From Trichomonas vaginalis G3 (Eukaryota; Parabasalia; Trichomonadida; Trichomonadidae), in the NCBI RefSeq assembly GCF_026262505.1, contig NC_067206.1, forward strand, positions 19,861,319-19,925,318: DNA of 64,000 bases, written 5' to 3'. Under the pieces are notes generated by a model. That model was not told where the DNA came from and did not search any database. It was given only the letters and a program-made list of their open reading frames with translations. A program made the translations under genes and the position numbers. Positions 53,924-64,000 of the stretch are shown here, piece after piece (position 1 is the first letter of the stretch; every line of letters begins with the position of its first letter).

Positions 53924-54371
53924 TGAAATTTAAATAATAAAATAAATTTGGCTGTAAAAACCATCAATTATTATAATTCTTATCGAAACACATGTAGAAA
54001 AACACTTATCGTTTATACTCTTTCTATTTGAAACCTGTTTAGTTCAGTAATTAATAATAAAAATTGTGAAAATAGTGACTATTTAACTAAAAATATATTA
54101 AATGATGTAATAATGAGATATACATATATTTTTACGAATTATAATTAGAAATTATTTTGGTCTGGGAATCCCAACCCAAAATCATTGAAATTTTGAATAT
54201 ATGGGATGGGCTACCCATCCAAAACTATATTGAAATTTTTGAATTGATAATAAATGTATCTATATCTAAGGTATATTAGAGAATTTTTAAAAATTATGCA
54301 TTAAAAAATTGAATTTATTCAAAACAAATTGAGAATAAAAATGCTTAAGTAATCACTTCATTATTTCAACA
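53924..54371. other. Intergenic with two adjacent hairpins
   Basis: TTTTGGTCTGGGAATCCC with its AACCCAAAA partner (54155-54181) and GGATGGGCTACCCATCC (54204-54220) are two neighbouring stems, each followed by a similar ATTGAAATTTTGAAT word (54184, 54229). No MULE or hAT terminal repeat was recognised with confidence. No gene. Confidence 0.55.
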
Positions 54372-56298
54372 ATGATTGATGCAGTACCGACGTACTATAA
54401 AGACATTGAGGTCGGTACTAAGCATCAGTATCTTAGATATAAAAAACCAGGCGACAAGTACGGAAAATATTATGTTAAATGCAATGAACTAGTAAAGCGT
54501 CCTGACGGAACTATATGCCACTGTGCAATGGAAGAAATGCGTGAGGATCATTTCAAAAAATGGATCCAAAACAAACGGCACATATGCACACCAGGAGAAG
54601 TAGCATCACAACAAACAATCGATCAATACTATCAAAACGTCCCAGCAACAGGGCTTACACCTATATCGTTAGGGGATATCTATGAACAGCTTGCTACATT
54701 TACTGGAAGATTTAACTTGGCTCTGAATACCTTCTCAAGCCCAGAGTTTACAAAGCTAGTTAAAACCATTATAATGTATACTGCAGACTCGATGATATTG
54801 AAGTTCCCACAGTTACACAATGTTAACATCAATGTTGATAAACTAGCTTCTCAAATATACCAGCCTATTTCAACTGACAAACTAAGGCAAACAATGATAC
54901 AAATTGCAAATTCAATCCATGTTGCAAAAGTTGATGAGTTTGCTAAGCTTGCCTGTACCTGTGTTGCCATTGATGAGGGGAAGACTCAGCAGTTTCACAA
55001 TCTGGACTTCTCCCTCACAAATCCTCTGCAAAGCAAGCGGCCCTATCCTGTTGAGTCAATCCAAATGAATGGTGGAACATCTGAAGATTATATCCACTCG
55101 CTTACTCAAGGATTTAACAGAATCTTCATTAGAGATGTTAAGATCAGCAGTGTAGTTTGCGATGGCAATAAAGCGCAATTGAAATGTTTTCAGAAAGGAT
55201 GGAATCAATCGTTCTACAACTCAAATGACCCAAGGTTATTCAAAATCTTGTTTATCCCGTGTTTATGCCACAGGATTCATAATTGTTATCAATATATGAC
55301 AACAAAAGACGTAGCATTAGGAGCAATTGTGAAACATATCCACGAAATATCAGCTCTTTGTAGAATCCATGTTGAAGACATCGGAGCTCTCTGTCCAAAG
55401 CATGTATCCACCAGGTGGATCTATGATTATAATATTTGTATGTTTATTATCAAGTATCAAGACAAAATTTCAAGATATACGCGTATTGATATTGAAAACA
55501 TCAAGTTCTTAAGAGACTGCTTGGCAATTCTCAAGAAGCTTATTTCCACGTTCGAATCAGATAAAACCAAGATATCTGATTGCTACGTATGGCTTTGCAA
55601 GGGTATTGAAGCACTCCAATACCTTTCCAGCAGCAACAACAATCCTTTTGCTGGAATCCTTTCAAGATCGTTGTTGAACTATACCCTTGGATCGGACTTT
55701 GGAGGTCTTTGGTGCTTAGCCTTCGCTTTTACACCGAAAGGTAGGTATTATTTCAACCAAAAATTCGTCCACGGAGCGCAGATCAACGAATCTCCGGCAA
55801 TTAATTCATTTGATATTACAAACGTAACTTTCGTTAATCCAGTAGAAGACATTCAATCTATCTATATGGACTCTATCTTTGAAGAAGGTTCGACTGAAGT
55901 TTCTCTTGATATGGTTGAGGAGGGATCAATTCGTCAGGTAACTGCTACAATTGACCCTCCTATGCTTGATCTCGCAGATGTAACATCTAGTTCAAATCAG
56001 CCGGTTAACCATTTTGTTGCAGCTAGGCAGTATCTCAAAAGTATTTTGGAACAATTTCGTATTCCGGGTCAAACAATAACAGATATTATTACACTATTTA
56101 ACACGTATATTAATAGTGATAATGATATCTTCTCTGATGATATGATTCAAGAACGTCAAGAATACGGTTGGGAAGAAATCTCTCATAGAGATGGCAATGT
56201 ATCAATCTTTGCAGATATCGCCCTTCGTGTTATCTCCGCTTCACCTTCAGAAGCAACATGCGAGAGAACAATAAAAGACCAAAGATTAAAAAAAAGGT
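54372..56298 (+). CDS. hAT-like transposase, cut near its end by Polinton C
   Basis: About 642 aa. N-terminal zinc-finger-like region (YYVKCNELVKRPDGTICHCA, HFKKWIQNKRHIC), then a DDE core: first acid in CVAIDEGKTQQFHN (about 197), second in SSVVCDGNKAQLK (about 258), the CxxH-like FIPCLCHRIHN, HVSTRWIYDYN, and the C-terminal dimerisation motif ISASPSEATCERTI. The last codons run into the Polinton terminus (stop formed across the junction at 56298), so only the extreme C-terminus is lost. Flank AAAGGT would be the Polinton target duplication. A domesticated hAT-like gene is the alternative. Confidence 0.75.
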
Positions 56299-56302
56299 AG
56301 TG

Positions 56303-56536
56303 GGGCTTCCAGGCGCGTTGCGCCCTCTAGCCCTGAAGATGTTTAGTATAAATGAAGTTTATATTCGGAGGGCTTCCAGGCGCGTTGCGCCCTCTAGCCC
56401 TGAAGATGTTTAGTATAAATGAAGTTTATATTCGGAGGGCTTCCAGGCGCGTTGCGCCCTCTAGCCCTGAAGATGTTTAGTATAAATGAAGTTTTTATTC
56501 GGAGGGCTTCCAGGCGCGTTGCGCCCTCTAGCCCAT
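56303..56536. repeat. 67-bp terminal unit repeated about 3.5 times
   Basis: GGGCTTCCAGGCGCG recurs at 56303, 56370, 56437 and 56504, an exact 67-bp period. Each unit holds the terminal hairpin and GAAGATGTTTAGTATAAA. Copies A and B have a single unit at their ends. Confidence 0.92.
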
Positions 56537-56808
56537 AAAAAATTTCTGAGGACGAGCCAGCCGTTGACTTTTTTGTAGAGCACTCAAAATAGTATAACTT
56601 TGTCCGGACAAGTAAGGGTCTATCGTCGCTACAGGAAAAGTTACAGGCGTTCCAAGGAAGTATACTTTGAGAAGCCTTTTCTCCTTATAGAATGAGATAG
56701 GACGGTTATTTTACAAAACTGACAACACTTTGACCGAGTAGTTTTTTGTGCTGAACAAATAGTGTCATATAAACATCTGTCAAAAACCGCTTTTTAACTT
56801 CACTTAAA
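56537..56808. other. Subterminal DNA of Polinton C
   Basis: No gene. The last ~40 bp (CCGCTTTTTAACTTCACTTA before the ATG at 56809) match the copy A gene leader, so they are likely the promoter. Confidence 0.5.
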
Positions 56809-59800
56809 ATGCCACGTAAGCTACGTAAGAATATACGTAAGAGGAAGAGAGCATTGAAACATCCAATAGTAAAACTGACACCACAACAACAGTTGCAACA
56901 ACAAATGATGAATGACCCCACTATGTTGCAACAAATGTCAAGCAACCCTATGCTTTTAAACCGAGTTATTGGTGCACAGAGTGGAGGTTTAAGAGCGGCA
57001 CTTTTAGCGAAAATGGCAGGCTATGGTGGAGCTGCAGACGGAACAGCTTATAACCCTCAAAGTCAAATGAATTTGAGTTCACTCAAAAATCAAATAACAG
57101 ATGTCAAAAAGTCAAACATAGACATACAGAAACAAATAAGTGAAAACGAAAAGAACTAGAATATGACAGACACACAAAGAAAACTAAATGAGTTAAACGT
57201 AGAGAAAAAGAAGAAAGAAGAACAACTGAAAGAACTAAGTACAGAGGAATATGCGAAAAAAGTGTCAGAAAAAGCAGCAGAAGTAGCAAAAATGGAACAA
57301 GATGTTATAAATTTGAAAAACCATACTACTCAATATAAAGTACTGAAAGATGAAGAAATAAAACAAAAAGCCCTGAAGACATATATGGATAGCGATGAGT
57401 ATAAAAAAGAAGTTGAAGCAAATGTAAAGGCAGAAAAACTTTTACAGTTGCAAAACCAAACCGTACAGTATGAAAACTTAGCACAAGAAAGTAAAAATAA
57501 CGACGCAGCCATGCAAAAGGCAATGAAAAGCGCAGAATATATAAAAGCTAATAATGACTGGTTAGATGCCCAAGCCAACGCTAAAGCAGCCCAACTTATA
57601 GGGTCAATAAGGACAAAAATACAAGCGGATGAAGACAGTTCAAATGAAGCTTTAATGAATGCTGACTTTAAGAATGCCTTCGAAGCTCTTCATAGTAAGG
57701 TGAAACTAGTGAACGACTTCTCATCTGGAAAGAAACTGAAGTCTGAAGGTTTCGACAAAGAGTTAAGAGAAGTAGCACAAAATATGACGAAAATAACAGA
57801 TGCAGCAACGAGACAGGCAGTTCAAAGTGCCTATGACGCCGTTAGAGCAACTGTTGTGGAAAGTCAAGAAAAAGAGTTACAACAGACCAAAACAGACCTA
57901 GTAAATGCTTTCTTAAAAACGAAAAGTCAGGTAGGACATTATGCTGCAGATGGAACATATGTGCCAGCTGGTGGAACTTATATACCACCAAACCCTCCAA
58001 GAGAAGCACCTGCACCAGGACTACCTAAAACATTTACATCGTCACATGGACACAGACACAGGCATGCACCAAAACCAACACAACAACCAACAGTTCAAAA
58101 TCCAGCACAACAACAACAACCAAAACCAACAGTTCAAAACCCTGCACAACAACAACAACCACAAACAGAGCAAGGACATAAAAGAAGTAGAGAAAAAGGA
58201 AACCAAGAATTCTTAAAAATGCTTAAGGAAGATTATGGTTACCCAGATACTCTTGACTTTAGTGACAGATATAAAGAAGCTATTAGAAAGTTCAAGGAAG
58301 GAAATACTGACCCGAACCTATTTAGCTTTATGGTTCAGCATCAAATGGGATATAATTTCAAACCTGGAAAATACAAGCTCGCTAAGGGATATGATTTAAT
58401 AGCATATCATCCAAATGACATGGATGAATTTACTCCGAGATATTTGATGTCAGAGCTAAATGATAATTCAACTCTCTTCATGAAACGCGTAAAAAATAGA
58501 GACGGAACGAAAGAAGAAAGGTTTATGAGTCCGGATGACTTAGATAGGGAACTTTTTAAAAACGGTCTCGGAATATATGAAATGCCACCAGATGAGGTAC
58601 AAGAAACTCAACAGGAAGAAGTTCAGATACAACCAGACATGGAAGAAATAGTTCAGCAACAACAGCTAGAAGAGCCTGAAGAAACGAACAAGTTCCTCCT
58701 TTGGAAACTAACTTCACAGAACTAGATGAAGATTTGGAACAGCCGAAAAATCTTGACCCTCAACAAGACTATGAGGTGAATATGGAATCTTTCCAAGAGT
58801 CTAAGAAAAATTCGGCTGACAGAGTAGAAGAATATCGAAAAATGTTCACCGACATACAAAAGACCAACATCAGATGAAAATATTCAGCATAGAATGGAAG
58901 TACTGAAAGAAAATGTACGCAAATACAATAATCCTTTTTACTTACGACCATATAACGTTCAAATCTTTGGCTGAACTCGGTGAAAATAAAAGGTTAAATT
59001 TCAACAAAACATATAGAAATGAAACATTGTTTAAAGTTTCATTCAGAACCTAACCAATATGGAAACAAACCTACTTTTGTTTCTGCAGACTATGGAACTA
59101 CAATGAGAATGGGGTCATAAAGCTAATCCGGATAGGTGGTTCATAAACTTACAACCCCAATTCCAAGAAGTTGTAGACGCAATGGAAGTGAATGGTGAAC
59201 CAGATATAGCTGGTATTTTCAGCGCGGCTTTAATGCCATTGAAAGATATGAAGATGCAGATATTTTGGACCAGTATGAAATGAACATGGCCGAGGGAAAT
59301 ATAACACCTGACGTTCTAGAACATTTATCTCAAAGAACTACACAGAACCATAGAGATGGTATATTTGGTGAAGAGTTTAGAAAGAAAGTTAGGGAGAGAG
59401 AAGGAAGAGAACCTATTGTACATGACCTTGCAAAACGAAAGTTTGCAAAATGTCATAAAAACTTACTTTGCAGACAATGAACGAGAATGGATGAATATTT
59501 AAGAAAACTCAAATGGACAGTACCAAATGAAATGTTAGTATTGAAAAACATGTTCCTTGACAAAATAAAACCAACTACAGAAATAAATGACGCAAGACTG
59601 AAACATTGGGTAAAAGCTTTCCCATTCACAAAAGATATTATTGGTAACATGGAAAGAAAACCAGAATGGCTACAAAAAACATATATTTGGAAACGAGCTT
59701 ATTCCATATGGACAAGCTCTGTTTGAAGAGCTTGAACCGGAAACTCAGGAAAGAGTCATGCAAACAATACGCGAAGACTCAAATACAAACTATGACAAAA

Positions 59801-60105
59801 TCTTTCTAGGATATAGGTTACCTGAGATGGGCTACCAGAGCCCAAAGGCAAAAAGGACATGGGAAATTTACAACATACTAGGTGAACATGAGGCAAAGAT
59901 GCAACAACTTGAAGCAGAGGGCAAGTTACCAAAAGCGACACCAAAGAAGAAGAGAAGAGTAGAACAAAGTGAAAGTAGTGAAGAAGTAACTTCATCTAGT
60001 GAAAGTAGTGGCAATGAAGGAAAAAGAAGAGTTAAAGATTCAGTTAAAAACTCAGTCAGGAAGAAAGTAAAGCTTGGTACGAGTGGGTTCTATTATGACA
60101 CATAA
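56809..60105 (+). pseudogene. Large coiled-coil Polinton gene, broken
   Basis: Counterpart of 16011-19337: starts PRKLRKNIRKRKRALKHP, then coiled coil, QNPAQQQQP linker and the Ser/Glu plus Lys/Arg tail near 60100. Broken in many places; long stretches still read clearly. Confidence 0.85.
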
Positions 60106-60137
60106 ATCCAACTATTCTATATTTTTACCCATATGAA

Positions 60138-61757
60138 ATGTACGCCGCTCAGAATATAACGCCAACAGTTTTGGATGCCATGAACGGAAATGTTTCCGAA
60201 TGGTATAACGAATGCGACAATGCCATTAGAAGGTCAGAAATAGTTCCTGGAACTTACGAATATACAACTGCTGTTTCTTATGGAAACGTAGGTGAGTTTG
60301 GAGAAGGTTCTTCAACAACAGTAGATATTGCTTGTGACAGGTTTCATATTATTTCTATTGACAACTCATTCTTATACGTGGAACAAGACATTGAAATAAA
60401 ACCTTCTGCCAAGTTGTCTGACAAGAAAGGTTGCAATGGAATTTTCTATGTCGGATACCAATATGCTCCAGAAGTTTTCATGGGATATAAGATATATTCT
60501 AACTCTGACTTAGTTCAAACAGTAACATGGGCAAACTATGAATGGTTCGCTTTGAGAAACTCAGTACAACCACAAGCTAGAGAACAAACAGACCAGTATG
60601 CAAATATTGAGAAAATAAGAAGACTTGACCCTAACGTTCCAGGAGTTTATGTTAACCTTTCTGGTTCAGATGGAAATGCTGCCACTAAAGTAAAACTGAA
60701 ACTTAGAGTTCCTTTGTCATCTTTCCTCATCTTCAGGTTTTTAAGATACTTGCCAAACTGGGCAGGAAAAATTTCTATCGAACTTACTCCAAGCAAAAAT
60801 AACTTAGTCATTGCACCAACGCAAGACCCATTCACTCTTACAGACGTAAAGGGAACAAATAAAACATCATTCGCCGAATTTTGCAAAGACAAAGTTGACT
60901 TAGACTTTGGTTTCTCAAACTTCAACAATGAAGTAAACTATTATTTCAATGCTGCTGGAACTGCTTGGGACCCAGTTAAGTTCACATGCGAACAGTTTGA
61001 ATGCAAGAGAATAGAAAGCAGACTTGCAGTCTATATGTTGGACCCAGATATTTCAAATGCTTTAGCTGCCAAATATATTGCAGTTCCACTTATGTTCCCT
61101 ATACACCAAATATCTGTCAAAGACTTTGCAGGTGAAGTTGGAAACCAAAGTGCTGACCCAGGTGCAAGAACAGATATTGCTTTAACAACTGCAATGAAAC
61201 ATGCAGATACTATGTTTGTACTGTTCAGACGAACTATAAATGACTATTCTTGTTTCTACAACCCTGGTATTAAATATCATATAAACATAGATGGCAAATA
61301 TTATCCAAGAGAAGAATATTCTACAGTTGAGGATATGAGGTCATACAACTTGACATTAGATGCTATGAACTTTAACAACAACTTCACAACAACCATTAAC
61401 CCTGAAATGCAAAGTTCTATTATGCCATATGTGAAAGTATGGACTCATACAGGAGGTCAAAAAACTCAATATACAAATGGAGACCGTTCAAACTTTTGGC
61501 TTGGCATTCCATTTGCTGACTCAGAAGACTTTATGGGTGGTATTTCAACTGTTGGTACAGTTCAAATACAATATACTGGTGACAGAGACGGTCCAGATGA
61601 ATTGAAAGCAAAGAAGTTTACAAAACCAATAGCACTTTTCACGGAAGATGCTCTTTTGAAGATTCGTTCGATGAAACCTGCTGGGGGCTCCTCAGATTGG
61701 CATAACGACAGCTTCCATCGAGCAGATTTTGGCAGCAGGTCAGTAAGTTGTTCTTGA
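60138..61757 (+). CDS. Major capsid protein candidate, copy C
   Basis: Nearly identical to the copy A protein (14374-15978) over most of its length, except for two patches (60648-60690 and 60834-60885). The 3' end overlaps the minus-strand 139-aa-type gene, as in copy A. Most of the frame is open; treated as part of a broken element. Confidence 0.7.
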   Translation: MYAAQNITPTVLDAMNGNVSEWYNECDNAIRRSEIVPGTYEYTTAVSYGNVGEFGEGSSTTVDIACDRFHIISIDNSFLYVEQDIEIKPSAKLSDKKGCNGIFYVGYQYAPEVFMGYKIYSNSDLVQTVTWANYEWFALRNSVQPQAREQTDQYANIEKIRRLDPNVPGVYVNLSGSDGNAATKVKLKLRVPLSSFLIFRFLRYLPNWAGKISIELTPSKNNLVIAPTQDPFTLTDVKGTNKTSFAEFCKDKVDLDFGFSNFNNEVNYYFNAAGTAWDPVKFTCEQFECKRIESRLAVYMLDPDISNALAAKYIAVPLMFPIHQISVKDFAGEVGNQSADPGARTDIALTTAMKHADTMFVLFRRTINDYSCFYNPGIKYHINIDGKYYPREEYSTVEDMRSYNLTLDAMNFNNNFTTTINPEMQSSIMPYVKVWTHTGGQKTQYTNGDRSNFWLGIPFADSEDFMGGISTVGTVQIQYTGDRDGPDELKAKKFTKPIALFTEDALLKIRSMKPAGGSSDWHNDSFHRADFGSRSVSCS

Positions 61758-62062
61758 ACTGACTTCTCTCCGTCAAATATTGACAGTACGCCAGTTTTGA
61801 CATAATATTGTATTATAAACTTTCCTTTAGTAATATCGGTCAGTTTTGAAGTTATATTTTTGTCTGCTTCAAGAACTTTCACCATTTCAGTTATACCAAC
61901 TTTCTTTGCTTTATGAAAATATTTAGGTTCAGCAAAGACTGCTATTCTATAACATTTTCCATTGTTTGTGTAAAGAACTATTCTGTCAATGTATTTGTAT
62001 TGTTTTGTGAGTATAAAACTTTGTTTCTGATTCAATTCAATAAGATATCCGAATACGTCCAT
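61562..62062 (-). CDS. Polinton protein antisense to the capsid gene end, copy C
   Basis: Counterpart of 14061-14480 (MDVFGYLIELNQKQSFILTK), sharing RIVLYTNNGKCYRIAVFAEP and the Lys-rich helix. The reading here extends further into the capsid gene than in copy A. Divergent from the next gene across the conserved 18-bp spacer. Confidence 0.6.
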   Translation of the reverse strand: MDVFGYLIELNQKQSFILTKQYKYIDRIVLYTNNGKCYRIAVFAEPKYFHKAKKVGITEMVKVLEADKNITSKLTDITKGKFIIQYYVKTGVLSIFDGEKSVQEQLTDLLPKSARWKLSLCQSEEPPAGFIERIFKRASSVKSAIGFVNFFAFNSSGPSLSPVYCI

Positions 62063-62080
62063 CTTTTTATTCTAAGTAAA
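62063..62080. promoter_or_regulatory. 18-bp bidirectional promoter, copy C
   Basis: CTTTTTATTCTAAGTAAA is exactly the reverse complement of 14043-14060, fully conserved although the genes around it are decaying. Confidence 0.65.
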
Positions 62081-62660
62081 ATGTCATTTCCGAAAAATAG
62101 AAGCGTAAGTGTTTCAAAAGGTTTAATGGCGGTGGCAGATGTGAAGTTAAATTCACCAACTCAAACAAACAGTCAAAGTGTTGTTGTCAATGTCAAAGAC
62201 AGAGATGTTGAAGTGGGGAAACCATACGAAGACGAAGATGGTATAACAATTGTTCCTGTAAAAGAACCAACATATCCTGAAGTTAACAGAGACTTAAGTT
62301 CTGTTGCAGATATTCGAAACGACTACCAACAACTGAAAGACAAACTTCAAACTCAGGAGAAGATTTGTCAAGCTTTAAGTATAATGTTAAACTTGGTCGA
62401 ACACAACCCTGTAAAAGTGAACTCATATGTCATTGCACCTCATGAAGTTTTGAAAGAACTATTGAAACTTTTGAACAGAGGCAGACAATATAAACATCAA
62501 AGAAATAGAACCCGACATTAGTTGCTGTGGTGTTTCATATAATGTCATTGACAAGATATACGTTATGAAAGGAGGTGAACGTTGAACTTAAAGTATAGTT
62601 TCCCAGACGTTATAAAAAATATTTGACGACCACAACATTTCATTAAAGTTTATTTGCTAA
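62081..62660 (+). pseudogene. 193-aa-type Polinton gene, broken
   Basis: Counterpart of 13461-14042 (MSFPKNRSVSVSKGLMAVAD). Broken. The 76-aa gene that follows it in copy A was not found here. Confidence 0.75.
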
Positions 62661-62664
62661 GTAA

Positions 62665-63460
62665 ATGGCAGAAGACATAATGGTTTATACTATTACGACT
62701 AAAAACCCTGAGTCATATAATTCTATAACAACAAACTTACAAAGTCCTCAAGGACGATATTGTAAAACTAACCTTAAACACAATGACGACTAAAGCCTGT
62801 TTTGCTCTTTTGACACCAGAAGACTTTATTGTTGTGAATGGTAAAAAATACTCCTTTGAAGATACTTACTCAGATATACCACCACAGGTTTTGTTGACTT
62901 ATTTAATACTTTAAGTACGGGTGTCACATGTGCTGCAACTAGAGCAGGTTTCATTATGTTTGGATGTCCGACTGAGTTTACTATTAATGATATGAGCTAT
63001 AATACAAAACTTATTTCTGGTTTTTACTACAACAGTTTCCTATAACAGGAAAAGGTGTCATACAAGGAATGTCTATTCCATTGACATTAAGCACACAATC
63101 TTATATATTGTTTCAAACTTAGGTTCAAAGTGTTATTCGAATGTCGACAGAAACTATTATGACCAAAAGATACTTATGCGTATAAACAATACTTTCTCTG
63201 CTGGTTTGCCTATTGTTCATTCGAATGCAGAATTTTCAACCTTAGTGAACTCAAACACTTTGGCAAGTATAACGTTGACATTAGTTGACGCAAACTTTGT
63301 TCCTGTAAAACTTTATGTCCTATGTATTTGTCAATGACGGCAGAAAGTTTCGAATTGGAAGATGCAACTGGTGAAAGTATTGTATTACAAGAACAACTTC
63401 AACAACAAATAGCTCAGAACAAAACAAATGCAACAAATGGAACAACAAAGTCAAGAATAA
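62665..63460 (+). pseudogene. Minor capsid candidate, copy C, broken
   Basis: Counterpart of 12389-13213, from MAEDIMVYTITTKNPESYNS to the Gln-rich tail near 63455. Broken in several places. Confidence 0.75.
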
Positions 63461-63490
63461 AAAAATAATATTTTTTTTATTTTTATAAAA

Positions 63491-64000
63491 ATGTACAGAA
63501 TAGATGTTTCAGATTTTTATGACTTCCAAGCATTCAGAAATATGTGTCCATTTCGAGACTATAACAAAGCAGTCGAGAATTTGAAACGTTTAGTCATTTA
63601 TGTCGACTCTGCCCCAGAATGTTATGTTATGAAAGAATGGGATGTAGTCTTTAACAAACCTAAAGCGACAATAGTTTCAGAACAAGAATGTAGACAGAAA
63701 CTTAAGAAAATAAAAGTCGTACAAGTTGGCATGAAGATGTTAGATGCTTGGGATATCTTATTGTCAAAACTTGAAGATTTTTCAGTTCGTGGTATAAAGT
63801 TTTATACACCTTCTCCAAACTTCTATTCTATCTTCACTGGATATAAATACGAACAAGTAGAATGGAAAGAAAATGTTATAGAAGCTTGGTTAGACCATGT
63901 CAAAGAAATTATATGCAATGGAAACGAAAAGGTTTATGAGTATATCTTATGTTGGTTTGCAAACATCTTACAACATCCAAGTGCTAAAAATGAAACTGCT
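63491..64000 (+). CDS. Superfamily 3 helicase, copy C, runs off the window
   Basis: The first 170 residues match copies A and B (MYRIDVSDFYDFQAFRNMCP), open to the window edge, just before the Walker A motif would come. The leader ATTTTTTTTATTTTTATAAA precedes the ATG. Confidence 0.85.
   Translation, partial: MYRIDVSDFYDFQAFRNMCPFRDYNKAVENLKRLVIYVDSAPECYVMKEWDVVFNKPKATIVSEQECRQKLKKIKVVQVGMKMLDAWDILLSKLEDFSVRGIKFYTPSPNFYSIFTGYKYEQVEWKENVIEAWLDHVKEIICNGNEKVYEYILCWFANILQHPSAKNETA

Larger units (their letters stand above)
56299..64000. mobile_element. Maverick/Polinton copy C, left part in window, broken
   Basis: Inverted relative to copies A and B. Begins AGTGGGGCTTCCAGGCGCGT next to the hAT-like gene; parts in order are terminal repeat array, 1108-aa-type gene, major capsid, 139-aa-type gene (minus), 193-aa-type gene, minor capsid and SF3 helicase, which runs off the window. 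Roughly twenty breaks, mainly in the large coiled-coil and minor capsid genes; capsid and helicase frames look close to whole. High similarity to copy A suggests recent origin. Confidence 0.92.

Noticed and set aside
52170-54371. Complete MULE with terminal inverted repeats and 9-bp duplication
   Set aside because: The left edge is sharp, but no inverted partner or duplicated target was found to the right of the transposase gene.

Overview
The window is from a eukaryote with compact, intron-less genes in AT-rich DNA and very many Maverick/Polinton elements. This fits Trichomonas vaginalis closely: host genes are single exons, several starts carry a TCAYW-type initiator just upstream, and typical T. 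vaginalis families are present (large ankyrin proteins, a C1 cysteine peptidase with an I29 prodomain, BAR-like proteins, MULE and hAT transposases). The species call is an inference from gene families and sequence style, not from a database match.

Layout. (1) 1-19414: the right-hand part of Polinton copy A, whose left end lies outside the window. It carries an integrase remnant, protein-primed DNA polymerase B, KilA-N/BRO-type genes, a 22-bp minisatellite where the two gene blocks converge, then packaging ATPase, SF3 helicase, minor and major capsid candidates and a 1108-aa coiled-coil protein next to the terminal repeat. (2) 19415-42486: host DNA. It holds a two-member hypothetical family (one a split pseudogene), an APH-1-like gamma-secretase subunit, a 4.5-kb DNA transposon whose single gene fuses a DDE transposase to a ubiquitin-specific protease, a 933-aa ankyrin protein, a broken nitroreductase, an SH3 protein, a cyclin, a C2-like protein, an MGMT-type DNA repair protein, a BAR-like protein and the first part of a C1 peptidase gene. 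(3) 42487-52169: Polinton copy B, inserted in that peptidase gene. It has a D12-class adenine methyltransferase, a phage-tail-fibre-like gene with seven identical 66-bp repeats, small amphipathic proteins, integrase, ATPase and SF3 helicase; it is broken in roughly ten places and has no polymerase gene. (4) 52170-56298: a MULE transposase and a hAT-like transposase. (5) 56299-64000: the start of Polinton copy C, inverted relative to A and B, lying against the hAT gene and broken in roughly twenty places; it runs off the window.

How the genes work together. In the Polinton copies, integrase and terminal repeats would serve insertion, PolB and SF3 helicase replication, ATPase and capsid genes particle formation, and the fibre and small amphipathic proteins plausibly attachment or entry. 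The copies are nearly identical over most shared genes, so their spread looks recent, yet they differ in accessory genes. The most unusual item is the transposase-deubiquitinase fusion, bounded by 276-bp inverted repeats with one mismatch and a 3-bp target duplication. Other unusual signals are a highly folded 0.46-kb element with an A-rich tail (21464-21965), a 97-bp three-way-junction sequence (40760-40856), a terminal hairpin with a compensated base pair between Polinton copies, and 16-18-bp bidirectional promoters.
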